From JBBRMW01 sp965246845 (GTDB lineage Bacteria; Chloroflexota; Anaerolineae; Aggregatilineales; UBA2796): a stretch of 64,000 nt of DNA. The notes under the pieces are model-generated. The model did no database searches and had not been told where the DNA came from. It saw only the letters and a list, made by a program, of their open reading frames with translations. Position 1 is the first letter of the stretch; every line of letters begins with the position of its first letter. Of this stretch, positions 1 through 9,190 are shown one piece after another. Made by a program: the position numbers and the translations under genes. The stretch spans positions 62,001-126,000 of the forward strand of contig CBDFFR010000004.1 of NCBI GenBank assembly GCA_965246845.1, written 5' to 3'.

Positions 1-366
1 CGCGAGGCAATTTGGCACGCCATCGCGCGCAAAAATTACGGCTGCACGCACTTCATCGTCGGGCGCGACCATGCGGGCGTTGGCAATTATTACGGGTCCT
101 ACGACGCGCATCACATCTTCGATGCGTTCACGCCGGATGAGATCGGGATCGTGCCGCTCTTCTTCGAGCATACCTTCTACTGTCGTAGCTGTAGCAGCGT
201 CGTCAGCCAGAAGACATGCCCGCACGGTCCCGAAGATCACATCGTCCTGAGCGGGACGCAGGTTCGGGAAAAGCTGCGGCGCGGTGAGCCGCTCCCACCG
301 GAATTCACTCGCCCTGAAGTCAGTGAAATTCTCACGCGCTACTACCAGGGAGTCCCGACACGATGA
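1..366 (+). CDS. sat: Sulfate adenylyltransferase (ATP sulfurylase), C-terminal part
   Basis: Frame 1 is open from the first base to a TGA at 364-366, so the gene begins outside the window and about 121 C-terminal residues are seen. The motif GRDHAGVGNYYG and the following YDAHHIF are the conserved nucleotide-binding region of ATP sulfurylase, which makes adenosine 5'-phosphosulfate from ATP and sulfate. A Cys-x2-Cys pair in FYCRSC with a later Cys is typical of bacterial Sat. The end ALSGTQVRE-like segment is also conserved. The stop overlaps the ATG of the next gene (ATGA), placing sat at the head of the visible sulfate operon. Confidence 0.93.
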   Translation, partial: REAIWHAIARKNYGCTHFIVGRDHAGVGNYYGSYDAHHIFDAFTPDEIGIVPLFFEHTFYCRSCSSVVSQKTCPHGPEDHIVLSGTQVREKLRRGEPLPPEFTRPEVSEILTRYYQGVPTR

Positions 367-1502
367 AACGCCTCATTCAACTCGTCACCGCGCTTGCACT
401 GCTGATTACGATTGCGACCGTCAGCAGCACAAAGAGCAGCTATGCACAAAGCGGCACGCCCGCTGCGACCGCAGCCGCAAGTGCTGCGCCAACCGGAGCC
501 GCCACCACCGAACCCGAACTTTCCGTGAAAGCCGGAAACCTGCCCGCCGAAACGACCCTCACGCTGGCCGGGTTTTCCGTCATTCGGGAGGCGTTTGCGG
601 AGATCATCCCCGCCTTCCAGAAATACTGGACCGCAAAGACCGGGCAGACCGTCACCTTCAAGGAGTCTTATCAGGCATCGGGCGCACAATCGCGCGCGGT
701 GGTCGGCGGCCTCAAAGGCGGATGTCGTCGTGCTGTCGCTCGAAGCCGATGTGACGCGCATCGCGACGGCCAAATTGATCACCAGCGACTGGAAGAAGAC
801 GGCGACCAACGGTGCGGTGAGTTCATCGGTGGCCGTGCTTGCGGTGCGCAAGGGCAACCCGAAGGGCATCAAGGAGTGGGCGGACCTCGCGAAGCCGGGC
901 GTCGAGATCATCACGCCGAACCCGGCCACCAGCGGCGGCGCACAGTGGAACCTGCTGGGTGTCTATGGCGCGGCCAAACGCGGACAGGTTGCGGGTGTCC
1001 GATAAGGGCGACGACGCGGCGCTAACATTCCTGCGCGCGGTCGCGAAGAATATCACCGTCCTCGATAAGGATGGTCGCGAAAGTTTCCTGACCTTTCAGA
1101 AGGGAATCGGCGATGTCGCGATCACCTATGAAAGCGAAGCCTTTACCGGGATCGCGTCGGGCGACACGAATTTCGAGGATCATCTACCCGGCCTCGACCA
1201 TTCTCATCGAAAATCCGGGCGCGGTGGTGGATGTCTACGCGACTGAAAACAACACGCTCCCGACCGCAAAAGCATTCGTCGCGTATCTGATCACGCCCGA
1301 CGCTCAGAAGATATTCGCAGCGAAGGGCTACCGCCCGCTGCTCGCGGATTTGCTCAAGGACCCGGAGACGGCGAAGAAGTTCCCCGCAATCAAGGACTTG
1401 TTCACCATTCAGGAATTTGGTGGCTGGTCCGCAGTGAGCAAGGAACTCTTCGGGGATGACGGCAAAATCAGCAAACTGCTGATCGAAGTCAAGGGTCAGT
1501 AG
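363..1502 (+). pseudogene. Sulfate ABC transporter substrate-binding protein (CysP/Sbp-like), reading frame broken three times
   Basis: A periplasmic sulfate/thiosulfate-binding protein can be read only by joining four frames. It starts at ATG 363 with a signal peptide. The frame breaks near 714-716 (AAA), 993-995 (GGG) and 1177-1178 (GG); dropping one base at each restores KADVVVLSLEADVTRI, VSDKGDDAALTFLRAV and FEIIYPASTILIENPG. Conserved Sbp blocks are present in order, ending at TAG 1500-1502. The three +1 changes sum to 3, so the two ends are in the same frame. All lie in short homopolymers, so sequencing or assembly error is as likely as true decay. The stop overlaps the GTG of the permease gene by one base. 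Confidence 0.85.
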
Positions 1503-2377
1503 TGGCCGATCTCACGAGTCCAGCCGGATTGTTAAATGGGGAGGCCGGGCGCACAACCCGGTCCATCCCGACGCGCGGCACGTTCGGGTTGTGGAGCCTT
1601 CGTCTGAGCGCGTTGAGCTATCTGGCGCTGTTCGTGTTGATTCCTCTGTTCGTGATCGGCATTCAGGGCTTCAAGGACGGCGCGGATGTGTTCTGGCGCG
1701 GGTTGACGCGCCCGGCAGCGCTGAGTGCCATCGGCCTGACGCTGTGGACCGCCACCGTGATGGTCGTGATCAACGCGGTCATGGGGACGCTGACCGCGTA
1801 TGTCCTCGCGGCATATAAATTTCCCGGCAAGGCGCTCCTGAATATCGCTATCGATTTGCCACTCGCGATCCCGCCGCTGGTCACGGGCGTGATGCTCGTG
1901 CTGCTGTACGGTCCGCAAACGGTCGTCGGCGGATTTTTCGAGCGGGGGTTGGGCTTCAAGGTGATCTATGCGCCGCCGGGGTTGATCCTTGCGCTGCTGT
2001 TCCTCGCCTATCCCTCGGTGATTCGCGCGGTTCAGCCCGCGTTGGCCGCGCTGGAAGTCAACCAGCAGGAGGCCGCGCACACGCTTGGCGCGTCCTCGTT
2101 CGCGACGTTTCGCCGCATAATCCTGCCTGAAATTCTGCCTGCTGTGTTTATGGGTTCGCTGGTCAATTTCGCGCGGGCGCTTGGCGAGTTCGGCGCGGCG
2201 GTCGTCGTCGCGGGCAATCTGCCGATGCGGACGCAGACGGCAACCGTCTACGTGTACGCGCAGATCGAAGGGGACAACTTCGCGGCGGCGAGCGCGGTTT
2301 CGTTCGTCCTGCTCGTCGTCGCGTTCGCGATCACGCTTGGCGTGGACCTTGCGTTGCGGAGGAAAGCCCATGCGTGA
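1502..2377 (+). CDS. cysT: Sulfate ABC transporter permease CysT
   Basis: A 291-residue inner-membrane permease with about six transmembrane segments after a roughly 25-residue cytoplasmic N-terminus. The EAA loop that docks the ATPase is visible as QQEAAHTLGASSFATFRRI near residue 187. It resembles the CysT/CysU half of the sulfate importer. The GTG start overlaps the stop of the binding-protein gene (TAGTG) and the end overlaps cysW by 8 bases, so translation is probably coupled. The frame is intact, unlike its upstream neighbour. Confidence 0.93.
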   Translation: MADLTSPAGLLNGEAGRTTRSIPTRGTFGLWSLRLSALSYLALFVLIPLFVIGIQGFKDGADVFWRGLTRPAALSAIGLTLWTATVMVVINAVMGTLTAYVLAAYKFPGKALLNIAIDLPLAIPPLVTGVMLVLLYGPQTVVGGFFERGLGFKVIYAPPGLILALLFLAYPSVIRAVQPALAALEVNQQEAAHTLGASSFATFRRIILPEILPAVFMGSLVNFARALGEFGAAVVVAGNLPMRTQTATVYVYAQIEGDNFAAASAVSFVLLVVAFAITLGVDLALRRKAHA

Positions 2378-3179
2378 GGTACGAATCACGAAGCCGGGGC
2401 AAGCGCTACTCGTCGGAATCGTCGTGCTGTATGCCGTTCTGCTGCTGGGCGCGCCACTCCTCGCAATCATCGGTGAGGCGTTCAGCCGGGGTTGGGGCGC
2501 GCTGCTCAAAGCGGTCACGGAACCGGATGTGCTGCTCGCGCTACGACTGACGTTTTTCGTCTCGCTGATCGCGGTCGTGATCAATACCGTGATGGGCGTG
2601 CTGCTGGCGTGGGTCCTGGTGCGCCATCGCTTCCCCGGCAGGCGGCTGCTCGACGCGCTTGTCGATCTGCCGTTCGTCTTTTCACCCGTGATCTTCGGTT
2701 ACGCGCTGATCGTGCTTTTCGGACGCAATGGCTGGATTGCGCCGCGCGGCTTTCAGCTTGTCTATGCAGTACCCGGCGTCGCGCTCGCTACCCTGTTCGT
2801 GACGCTACCGTTCGTCGTGCGGGAACTGCAACCGATCCTCATGAGCATGAGCCACGAGCAGGAAGAAGCGGCCTATACGCTCGGTTCGTCGCGCTTTCGC
2901 ACATTCTGGCGAGTCGTGTTTCCGCAGCTTCGTCGCGCGCTGCTCTATGGCGTGGTCCTCACGGTTGCCCGCGCGGTCGGTGATTTCGGCGCGGTCGCGG
3001 TGGCGGGTGGCGCAATCGAGCGCGAAACGGAAACCGCGACGCTGTACCTTTTCCGCGCGTTCAACGACCGCAACCCCGCCGGAGCCTACGGCGTTGCGAT
3101 ATTGCTATGCCTGATCTCGATCATCACGCTTGGCGCGATGAATCTCATCCGCCGTCCGCGCACACAGGAGTCCGCCTGA
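2370..3179 (+). CDS. cysW: Sulfate ABC transporter permease CysW
   Basis: A 269-residue permease partner of CysT. The start is ATG 2370, overlapping the cysT end by 8 bases; longer frames upstream only shadow cysT. Hydrophobic segments alternate with short loops, and the EAA motif reads EQEEAAYTLGSSRFRTFWRV. CysT and CysW form the heterodimeric channel for sulfate uptake. The TGA at 3177-3179 overlaps the ATG of the ATPase gene by one base. Confidence 0.93.
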   Translation: MREVRITKPGQALLVGIVVLYAVLLLGAPLLAIIGEAFSRGWGALLKAVTEPDVLLALRLTFFVSLIAVVINTVMGVLLAWVLVRHRFPGRRLLDALVDLPFVFSPVIFGYALIVLFGRNGWIAPRGFQLVYAVPGVALATLFVTLPFVVRELQPILMSMSHEQEEAAYTLGSSRFRTFWRVVFPQLRRALLYGVVLTVARAVGDFGAVAVAGGAIERETETATLYLFRAFNDRNPAGAYGVAILLCLISIITLGAMNLIRRPRTQESA

Positions 3180-4238
3180 TGTCGATCCAGGTCGAAAACG
3201 TCACCAAGTTCTACAACCAGACGCCCGTTGTGCGGGATGTGTCGCTGCACATCCAGACCGGGGAATTGTTCGTCCTGCTCGGCGCGAGCGGGAGCGGAAA
3301 AAGTACGCTGCTGCGCATGATCGCCGGGCTGACTCCGCTGGACAAGGGGCGAATCAAGCTGCACGACCGCGATGTGACGGGGCTGCCGCCACAGCAGCGC
3401 GACGCCGGGTTCGTCTTTCAGAATTACTCGCTGTTCCGACACATGACCGCCGCGCAAAACATCGCCTTCGGCCTTAGCATCCGTCGCCAATCGAAAGCTG
3501 AACAGGAGCGCCGCGTCAATGAGCTATTGGAATTAATTCAGCTTCCCGGCCTCGGCGGTCGGATGCCCGCGCAGCTTTCGGGTGGGCAGCAGCAGCGTAT
3601 TGCGCTCGCACGGGCGCTCGCGCACGGTCCGCAAGTGCTGCTGCTCGATGAGCCGTTCGGCGCGCTCGATGCCAAAATCCGCGTACAGCTTCGCCAGAAT
3701 CTACGTGAAATCCAGCGGCGGCTCGGCTTGACGGCGCTGCTTGTGACGCATGATCAGGATGAAGCATTCGAGCTGGCCGACCGGATTGGAATTATCGATA
3801 AAGGCGAATTGCTGGAAGTCGGCACGTCGGCAGCGCTGTATCGCGCACCGCAGCACCGTTTCACCGCCACCTTTCTCGGCAGCGCGAACCTCTTGCCCGC
3901 GCGCAGGAATGGCCGTTACGTATATCTGGATGAGGTCCCGCTCCCCGCACCGCCGGATAGTGATCACCTCGCGAACAGCGACGTTGACCTCTTTTCGCGT
4001 CCCGAAGATGTGACGCTCGCCGCGACGGTGGACGCGCTGCAAGGCCAGAGTATCGGTTGCGGCGTTGTCGAAGAGATTATTTTCAGTGGTCCGGTGGAGC
4101 GCATCGTCGTTCGCTTGCGTGGCGAACGCACAGTAACCGCGCTGCTCACGCCTGCGGAAGCCGCCGCGCTCGATCTGCGACCGGGGGCGCGAGGTCGCCG
4201 TCGGGTTGAAAGCGTATCGCCTGCTCAGGAGCGCGTGA
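3179..4238 (+). CDS. cysA: Sulfate ABC transporter ATP-binding protein CysA, frame change near C-terminus
   Basis: ATPase subunit of the sulfate importer. Walker A GASGSGKST, the signature LSGGQQQRIALARAL and Walker B VLLLDEPFGALD are intact, followed by the regulatory beta-domain. The natural frame seems lost in a G5 run at 4183-4187. As given, the frame runs on to 4639 through the next gene. Dropping one G yields EVAVGLKAYRLLRSA and a TGA at 4236-4238, three bases before the next ATG and at the usual CysA length. I therefore give 3179-4238 as the intended gene. This is a fourth +1 homopolymer change within 3.5 kb. Confidence 0.88.
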
Positions 4239-4241
4239 GCG

Positions 4242-4793
4242 ATGGCCGACGATGTGATCCTTGTTTCGGGCGCTCCGCTCTATTCGCCAGCGCATATGCT
4301 GCTGGATTACACGCAGACCCTTGTGAAGCCGTTCGGGTTGCGGACACGCCTTCTCCCGCTTATCGATCTGAACCTGCACGCGCTGGTCGAGCGGCGAACC
4401 TCCGATCTGTCGCTCGTGGAAGTGATGCACAAACTCGGCGGCGCACGCGGGATTATCCTCGCGGCTCCAGTGGTGCGGGGTGGCTATTCCGGGCTGCTCA
4501 AGCTGTTTCTGGATTATTTCGCGGAGAATGCCTGGCACTCGAAAATCGTGCTGCCGCTGGTCGTCGGACCCGACCCGCACGAGGCATTGAGCATCGACCG
4601 CGCATTCGCGACGGCATTGGGCGCGCTGGGTGTGCATAACATCCTCAGTACGCTGTATCTCGCACAGGACGATGTGCAATTGAAGAGCGGCAAATTGCAA
4701 CCGCTGGCGAAGCCGCTTGTGCAGCGCCTCGCGTTGAGCGTTCAGCTTTTCACCGATCAGGTGCAGGCCGCGCAGGGACAGGGTGCGTTTTGA
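4242..4793 (+). CDS. NAD(P)H-dependent FMN reductase, SsuE/MsuE-like
   Basis: A 183-residue flavodoxin-fold protein. It begins VILVSGAPLYSP, the phosphate loop of FMN reductases, and has an IILAAPVVRGGYSGLLKLFLDYF block typical of SsuE/MsuE, which supply reduced FMN to sulfonate monooxygenases. Placement directly after the sulfate transporter genes supports a sulfur-acquisition role. No SsuD-like monooxygenase is in the window, so the partner enzyme is unknown. Confidence 0.8.
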   Translation: MADDVILVSGAPLYSPAHMLLDYTQTLVKPFGLRTRLLPLIDLNLHALVERRTSDLSLVEVMHKLGGARGIILAAPVVRGGYSGLLKLFLDYFAENAWHSKIVLPLVVGPDPHEALSIDRAFATALGALGVHNILSTLYLAQDDVQLKSGKLQPLAKPLVQRLALSVQLFTDQVQAAQGQGAF

Positions 4794-5076
4794 TGACGTG
4801 CGGAGCTTGATAAGCAGCGGATAGGTTGCTCCGCGCTATCTGGACAAATCTGACGTAGCGCAAATGTAACATTCCCGCGCCCCACTTGTCTTTACATGCA
4901 AGTGAGGAGACCGCCCATTGACGCGCTGCGCATGACAAACTTAGGCGATTGTCATTATGCGGGAGCAAATCGACGGGACAGGCACGTTCACGTTGGGGGT
5001 TGAGGCAGCGAACCGTTAAAACTGTACAATCAACCTTGTGCGGATCGGATTATCCGTCCGCTGATGCCCATTAAAC
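4794..5076. other. Intergenic region with three inverted repeats
   Basis: No gene is apparent in these 283 bases. I see CACTTG/CAAGTG at 4883-4904, a perfect 7-bp pair ATGACAA/TTGTCAT at 4932-4955 with a 10-base loop, and a near-perfect 22-base palindrome at 5040-5061. A TACAAT box at 5025-5030 could be the -10 element for the gene at 5077. None of the hairpins is followed by a T tract, so they look more like operators or RNA hairpins than terminators. Confidence 0.5.
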
Positions 5077-5427
5077 GTGGATGTACAGAGAAAAATTTAC
5101 AGGAAGATATTCGTGTCCAGCTTCAGCATCGTCTTCTTTATATTTGGTGTGGTAGAGCTTGCTCTCGGTGTCACTGGTTTAGCACGCGGGACCGTACAAA
5201 GTGTTATAAGAGGGTATCATGTGGTTTTGAGTGGATGCTCGGCAAAATTACTTTCGCTCGTTTACATTTTGACAGGCATAATTCATTGTCTTACGACCAT
5301 TGCAGACGCAATATCAAGGAACGAAGAAGCCCGGCGGCTTGCCTTCAGTGTATTTATATGCTCCTTTCTGATAACATTTGCACTTACTCTGGCCTATAAA
5401 ACACCTGACGAGCCGTCTGGAAATTAA
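5077..5427 (+). CDS. Small AT-rich membrane protein, unknown function
   Basis: A 116-residue hypothetical protein with a GTG start (GTG GAT GTA CAG). Four hydrophobic stretches are visible, at about residues 12-33, 40-50, 57-76 and 88-106, suggesting a small integral membrane protein. I recognise no family. Base composition is clearly lower in G+C than its neighbours, which suggests recent acquisition or weak selection. An overlapping frame (5064-5399) is a shadow. It sits alone between the sulfate operon and the convergent priA gene. Confidence 0.6.
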   Translation: MDVQRKIYRKIFVSSFSIVFFIFGVVELALGVTGLARGTVQSVIRGYHVVLSGCSAKLLSLVYILTGIIHCLTTIADAISRNEEARRLAFSVFICSFLITFALTLAYKTPDEPSGN

Positions 5428-5445
5428 TGTGCGCTGGACCACACG

Positions 5446-7995
5446 CTACAAAATATCCAGCGGGTCCACATCCACAAACACGTTCGGGTGCTGCTTCACA
5501 TGGCGCAATGCCGCCGCCGGGTTGGTACTCTTGACCAGCACCTGCCAGCGGTAAATATCGTTCACTTTCTTGAAGAATGCGGGCGCGGGACCGATCACCT
5601 GAGTCGCCGAAAGCTGGTCGCGCCGGATCGTCTCGCGGATTGTCTGCGCGGCGTCTTCGGCGTCCTGCTGCGCGCGGGCTTCCGAGGGCGAGCGGAAGAG
5701 CAGCCGCGCCAGCCGCTTGAAGGGGGGATAGCCAAGATTGCGACGGTTGCGGATTTCCTGCTGATAAAACGCCGCGTTGTCGTGATGCGCCGCCGCACGG
5801 ATCGCATAATGATCCGGCTGATAGGTCTGGATGATCACGCGCCCGCCGAGCCAGCTACGCCCCGCGCGCCCCGCTACCTGCGTCAGGAGTTGAAACGCGC
5901 GCTCCCCGGCGCGGTAATCCGGCAGTCCGAGTGCGGTATCCGCAGAGACGACGCCCACCAGCGTCACGCGCGGTATATCCAACCCCTTCGCGATCATCTG
6001 CGTGCCGATCAGCACGTTCGCATCGCCCGCCGCGAATGCGTTCAATATCTCCTCGTGCGCGCCGCGTTCCTTCGTCGTGTCGCGGTCCCAGCGGATCACG
6101 CGCGCCGCCGGGAACTGCTCCGCGACGGCCCGTTCCAGCGTGGCCGTCCCCGCGCCGAAATAGCGAATGCGCGTCCCGCCGCATTCCGGGCAGACTTGCG
6201 GCGGCGCAGCGCGGAACCCGCAGCTATGGCAGGTCAGGTGTTCTTCCGCTTCATGGTAAGTCAGCGGCGAGTCGCAGCGCGGGCAGCGCGCGATGTATCC
6301 GCAATCGCGGCAGAGGACCATACTCGCGTTGCCGCGTCGATTCAGATACAAAATCGCCTGATGCCCCGCCGTGAGCGTCTCGTTGAGCGCCGCCTCAAGC
6401 GCGCTGCTGAACATACTGCGGTTGCCCTTGCGCAGTTCCGCCCGCATATCGACGACGCTCACGGGCGGCAGCGCAGCATAGAGCGCATCCTTTGCGCCGG
6501 GTTCGGGGATGAACCGATCCGCCGGAATTTCCAGATCATGCTGCTGCTCGACCAGCCGTTCGCGGTGAACCATCACGCGGTCAGGCAGCGAGAGCAGCCG
6601 GATCGGGCGATATTCGGGATGTTCCGCGCGCCATGCGGTCACAACGTCGGGCGTCGCGCTGCCGAGGATGACCGTCGCGCTGTGCAGCTCGCCCATGCGC
6701 AGCGCCACCTCACGCGCGTGATAATACGGCGGCGGGATTGGCGGCGATTGCTTGTAACTGGAATCGTGTTCCTCGTCCAGCACAATCACGCCAATATCTG
6801 CAAAGGGCATGAAAAGCGCCGAACGTGGTCCAATCACGATGTCGATTTGCCCCGCACGGATACGCCGCCACGTATCGTACTGCTGCCCCGGCGACAGCCC
6901 GCTGTGAATAAGCGCCACGCGGTCGCGGAAGCGCGCCATAAAGCGCCGCACCGTCTGCGGCACGAGCGCGATCTCCGGCACGAGCGCGATGGCGGCGCGG
7001 CCTTGTTCGCGGGCAAGCGCAATCGCGCGCAGGTACAGTTCCGTCTTGCCGGAGCCGGTGACGCCATTGAGCAGAAATGCCTCTCCCGTGCCGTTCTCAA
7101 TACTGGCGCGGATCGGCTCCCAGGCGTCGGCCTGCGCGGTGGTGAGCGCGGGCGGCTCCACCGCGACGAATTCCTTCCCGGCCAGCGGGTCGCGCCACAA
7201 TTCGGCCTGTCCGAATTCAACTAACCCGGCATCCGCGAGCCGCTTGAGCGCGCCGCTATCCGCGCCTGCTGCTTCCATGAGTTCCTTCGCGCTACGCGGA
7301 CCGCGATCTATGCGCAACGCTTCGAGCAGCCTGCGCCTGCTGCCCGGCTTGAGGCTGGTCAATGCCGCGTCGAGTTCGGCGCTGCTTGCAACGAGTGTGA
7401 CGGTGCGCGTGTAGCGTGCGGAGACGCGCGGCTCGTTCAGGATCGGCTCGATGTGAAGCTGTCCCCGTTCTACGAGCGCCCGCGCCGCGCTCTTCCATTC
7501 GCGCCCGCCGAGCGCGTGGTCGATCTGCGCGCCGCGCAACGGACCCTTCTCGGTGAGGAGCGCGATTACCTGTTCGGCATAGGTTCCCGGCGTGTATTCA
7601 ATCGAACCGCGCGGGATGAGTTCTTCCTGATGCGCAGCTTCTTCGATGTGGACCAGCGAATACAGGCGGTCACCCGTGCGCGTCAGGCCAGGCGGCAGGT
7701 GTAGCCAGAGGCACGCGCCGAGCCGGGTGAGCGTCGTCTCCGCGAGCCACTGCGAGAGCGCGATTTGGCGCGATGTGAGTGCGGGCGTCGGTTCAAGGAT
7801 CGCGAGGATCGGCTTGGTGTGCGGCGCGATAGCCTCTTCGCGAATGGCGACGACGATACCGAGCGCCAGCCCGGTCCCGAAGCTGACTTCGACCAGATGC
7901 CCGGCCTCCAGCGGCTCTAGTTCGGGCGGGATGTGATAGTAATATGTGCCGCGCGCCGCGCCCTGATTCAGCGCGATTTCGGCGTAGCGGGTCAT
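5446..7995 (-). CDS. priA: Primosomal protein N' (replication restart helicase PriA)
   Basis: An 849-residue superfamily 2 helicase that reloads the replisome at stalled forks. An N-terminal DNA-binding region precedes Walker A GVTGSGKTE at about residue 315 and the Walker B variant DEEH at about 408. Eight Cys in a paired zinc cluster lie at about residues 558-605. The C-terminal helicase lobe has GTQMIAKGLDIPRVTLVGVV and QVAGRAGR. Length is slightly above the usual 730-830. Its ATG overlaps the stop of the upstream RNase gene (ATGA), so the two are probably co-transcribed. Confidence 0.97.
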   Translation of the reverse strand: MTRYAEIALNQGAARGTYYYHIPPELEPLEAGHLVEVSFGTGLALGIVVAIREEAIAPHTKPILAILEPTPALTSRQIALSQWLAETTLTRLGACLWLHLPPGLTRTGDRLYSLVHIEEAAHQEELIPRGSIEYTPGTYAEQVIALLTEKGPLRGAQIDHALGGREWKSAARALVERGQLHIEPILNEPRVSARYTRTVTLVASSAELDAALTSLKPGSRRRLLEALRIDRGPRSAKELMEAAGADSGALKRLADAGLVEFGQAELWRDPLAGKEFVAVEPPALTTAQADAWEPIRASIENGTGEAFLLNGVTGSGKTELYLRAIALAREQGRAAIALVPEIALVPQTVRRFMARFRDRVALIHSGLSPGQQYDTWRRIRAGQIDIVIGPRSALFMPFADIGVIVLDEEHDSSYKQSPPIPPPYYHAREVALRMGELHSATVILGSATPDVVTAWRAEHPEYRPIRLLSLPDRVMVHRERLVEQQHDLEIPADRFIPEPGAKDALYAALPPVSVVDMRAELRKGNRSMFSSALEAALNETLTAGHQAILYLNRRGNASMVLCRDCGYIARCPRCDSPLTYHEAEEHLTCHSCGFRAAPPQVCPECGGTRIRYFGAGTATLERAVAEQFPAARVIRWDRDTTKERGAHEEILNAFAAGDANVLIGTQMIAKGLDIPRVTLVGVVSADTALGLPDYRAGERAFQLLTQVAGRAGRSWLGGRVIIQTYQPDHYAIRAAAHHDNAAFYQQEIRNRRNLGYPPFKRLARLLFRSPSEARAQQDAEDAAQTIRETIRRDQLSATQVIGPAPAFFKKVNDIYRWQVLVKSTNPAAALRHVKQHPNVFVDVDPLDIL

Positions 7996-8471
7996 TTTGT
8001 GACGATCCAGAAGCTATCGTAGTGGTCGTCGGTGTAATAGAGCGTCGTGTAATCGGAGGAGCGGCGCGCCGGGCTGCCCGCTGTGATGATACGCCGCGTG
8101 GCGCGCGAGGACGCACCGGGTGTGACGACGGTATATTCGCGATAGGTGCCACTCGTGGCGGCGGGCAGATGTTTCTCATAATTGCCGAAAGTCTGATCAT
8201 CCTGATCGTACCGGAACGAGCCGCGCGCAATCGCGGAAAGCGCGGTCCCGAATTCCGGGCGGCAGCGCAGTACATCGTTTATGGCGAGCGTAGGTAGGCG
8301 CGGAGACACACCACCCACAAGCACTGTATCGCAGGTCAGCGCGCGAACAGGCGCAGTCGTCGGGATAGCAGGAGACTGGTCAGGTGGGAGTAATCCGCCG
8401 CCGCACGCGGATAGCACGCACGCGAGGATGATTGCGAGCAGCGAATGTTTCAGGTTGAGCAGGGCGCGCAT
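7992..8471 (-). CDS. Secreted guanyl-specific ribonuclease (RNase Sa/barnase family) lipoprotein
   Basis: A 159-residue exported protein. The signal peptide ends in a lipobox, LSAC, with Cys-23 as predicted lipid anchor. The mature part matches microbial RNase Sa-type enzymes: GTYREYTVVTPG with catalytic Glu-112, RATRRII with the substrate-binding arginines, and YYTDDHYDSF with catalytic His-150. Family members cleave RNA 3' of guanosine. No barstar-like inhibitor gene is adjacent; export may make one unnecessary. It sits upstream of priA with a 4-base overlap, an unexpected pairing. A TATAAT box lies on the minus strand at 8508-8513. Confidence 0.82.
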   Translation of the reverse strand: MRALLNLKHSLLAIILACVLSACGGGLLPPDQSPAIPTTAPVRALTCDTVLVGGVSPRLPTLAINDVLRCRPEFGTALSAIARGSFRYDQDDQTFGNYEKHLPAATSGTYREYTVVTPGASSRATRRIITAGSPARRSSDYTTLYYTDDHYDSFWIVTK

Positions 8472-8507
8472 GAAATTTTCCGCGAATGGCGTGTACTTAT
8501 TTGCGCA

Positions 8508-8513
8508 ATTATA
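8508..8513 (-). promoter_or_regulatory. Putative -10 element for the RNase-priA unit
   Basis: TATAAT on the minus strand, about 37 bases before the start codon of the RNase gene. No convincing -35 hexamer is seen at 16-18 bases. Confidence 0.4.
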
Positions 8514-8563
8514 CCCCGGCGCGGCCTGCGCTTCTACGGTGCGGATAGCACGAATATTCTACG

Positions 8564-9184
8564 CTATTCCCCCGATAAGGCAGCGTCAACTTGCGCCCAT
8601 ACCTCACTTAAGTTAAGTGTGAAGCCGGGGAGTGCTATGCCACCGTCCAGAATGTCTTTTGGTCCAAACGTGACCATTCTCTGTGAACTTGTACCTGGTT
8701 CCAGAGTAATCACTTCAACGATGCGCTTTTCTGGATAGAAGCGCCACACGGCTTTTGACCCGTTGCCTAGATATGCCGCCGTCTTGCGCCGAATGTCGGA
8801 TAAGCCCTCGCTGGCCGAAATTACCTCGATTGCGAGGTCGGGCGCTTTATAAAAAGGACCTTCGCCTGTAGGTGTCCCGACCCGTTCCTTGCGCATAAAT
8901 CCAACGTCAGGGATGAGCGAAGTGCGCGGTCCGTATTTGTGTTCGCCGTCCGCGCCGGAGACTGCTCCTAAACGGCGTGGGTACACATAAGCAATCAGAT
9001 ATGCTCCGAGCAACATGGCGAGAATAGTATTGATTCGGGAAGAGCCAGCCACGTCGTCCAATCCCCCTTCGATGATCAATTCGCCATCCAGCAGTTCGAC
9101 CTTGCGCCCCTCGAACTCCGGTCGTTCACTGATTTCTAGATATTCTTCGTAGGTGTAAGTCCGCGTCAGATCGAGCGTTTGCAT
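8564..9184 (-). CDS. Uma2 family endonuclease (DUF820), copy 2
   Basis: A 206-residue PD-(D/E)XK-fold protein of the Uma2 family, which is greatly expanded in Cyanobacteria and Chloroflexota and has no firmly established role. Conserved acidic positions are present: Glu in KVELLDGEL, Asp in SLIPDVGFM and Glu in APDLAIEVIS. The first 20 or so codons are nearly identical in DNA to those of the tandem copy at 9191-9805, while the remainder has diverged strongly. The two genes are separated by 6 bases and probably share a transcript. Confidence 0.85.
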   Translation of the reverse strand: MQTLDLTRTYTYEEYLEISERPEFEGRKVELLDGELIIEGGLDDVAGSSRINTILAMLLGAYLIAYVYPRRLGAVSGADGEHKYGPRTSLIPDVGFMRKERVGTPTGEGPFYKAPDLAIEVISASEGLSDIRRKTAAYLGNGSKAVWRFYPEKRIVEVITLEPGTSSQRMVTFGPKDILDGGIALPGFTLNLSEVWAQVDAALSGE

Positions 9185-9190
9185 AGCGAG

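Noticed and set aside
363..1502. Programmed ribosomal frameshifting in the sulfate-binding protein gene
   Set aside because: Three separate single-base skips in one gene, at short homopolymers with no slippery heptamer, are far more likely to be errors or decay.
1532..2584. 350-codon minus-strand frame over the sulfate permease genes
   Set aside because: Gln/Arg-rich shadow of cysT and cysW, both of which have proper family motifs.
4239..4639. C-terminal extension of CysA read through the FMN reductase gene
   Set aside because: Arises from the +1 change in the G5 run; the corrected frame stops at 4238 and the extension has no family match.
5488..7224. Long plus-strand open frame of 578 codons opposite priA
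   Set aside because: Arg/His-rich composition without domain features; it is the antisense shadow of a high-G+C gene.
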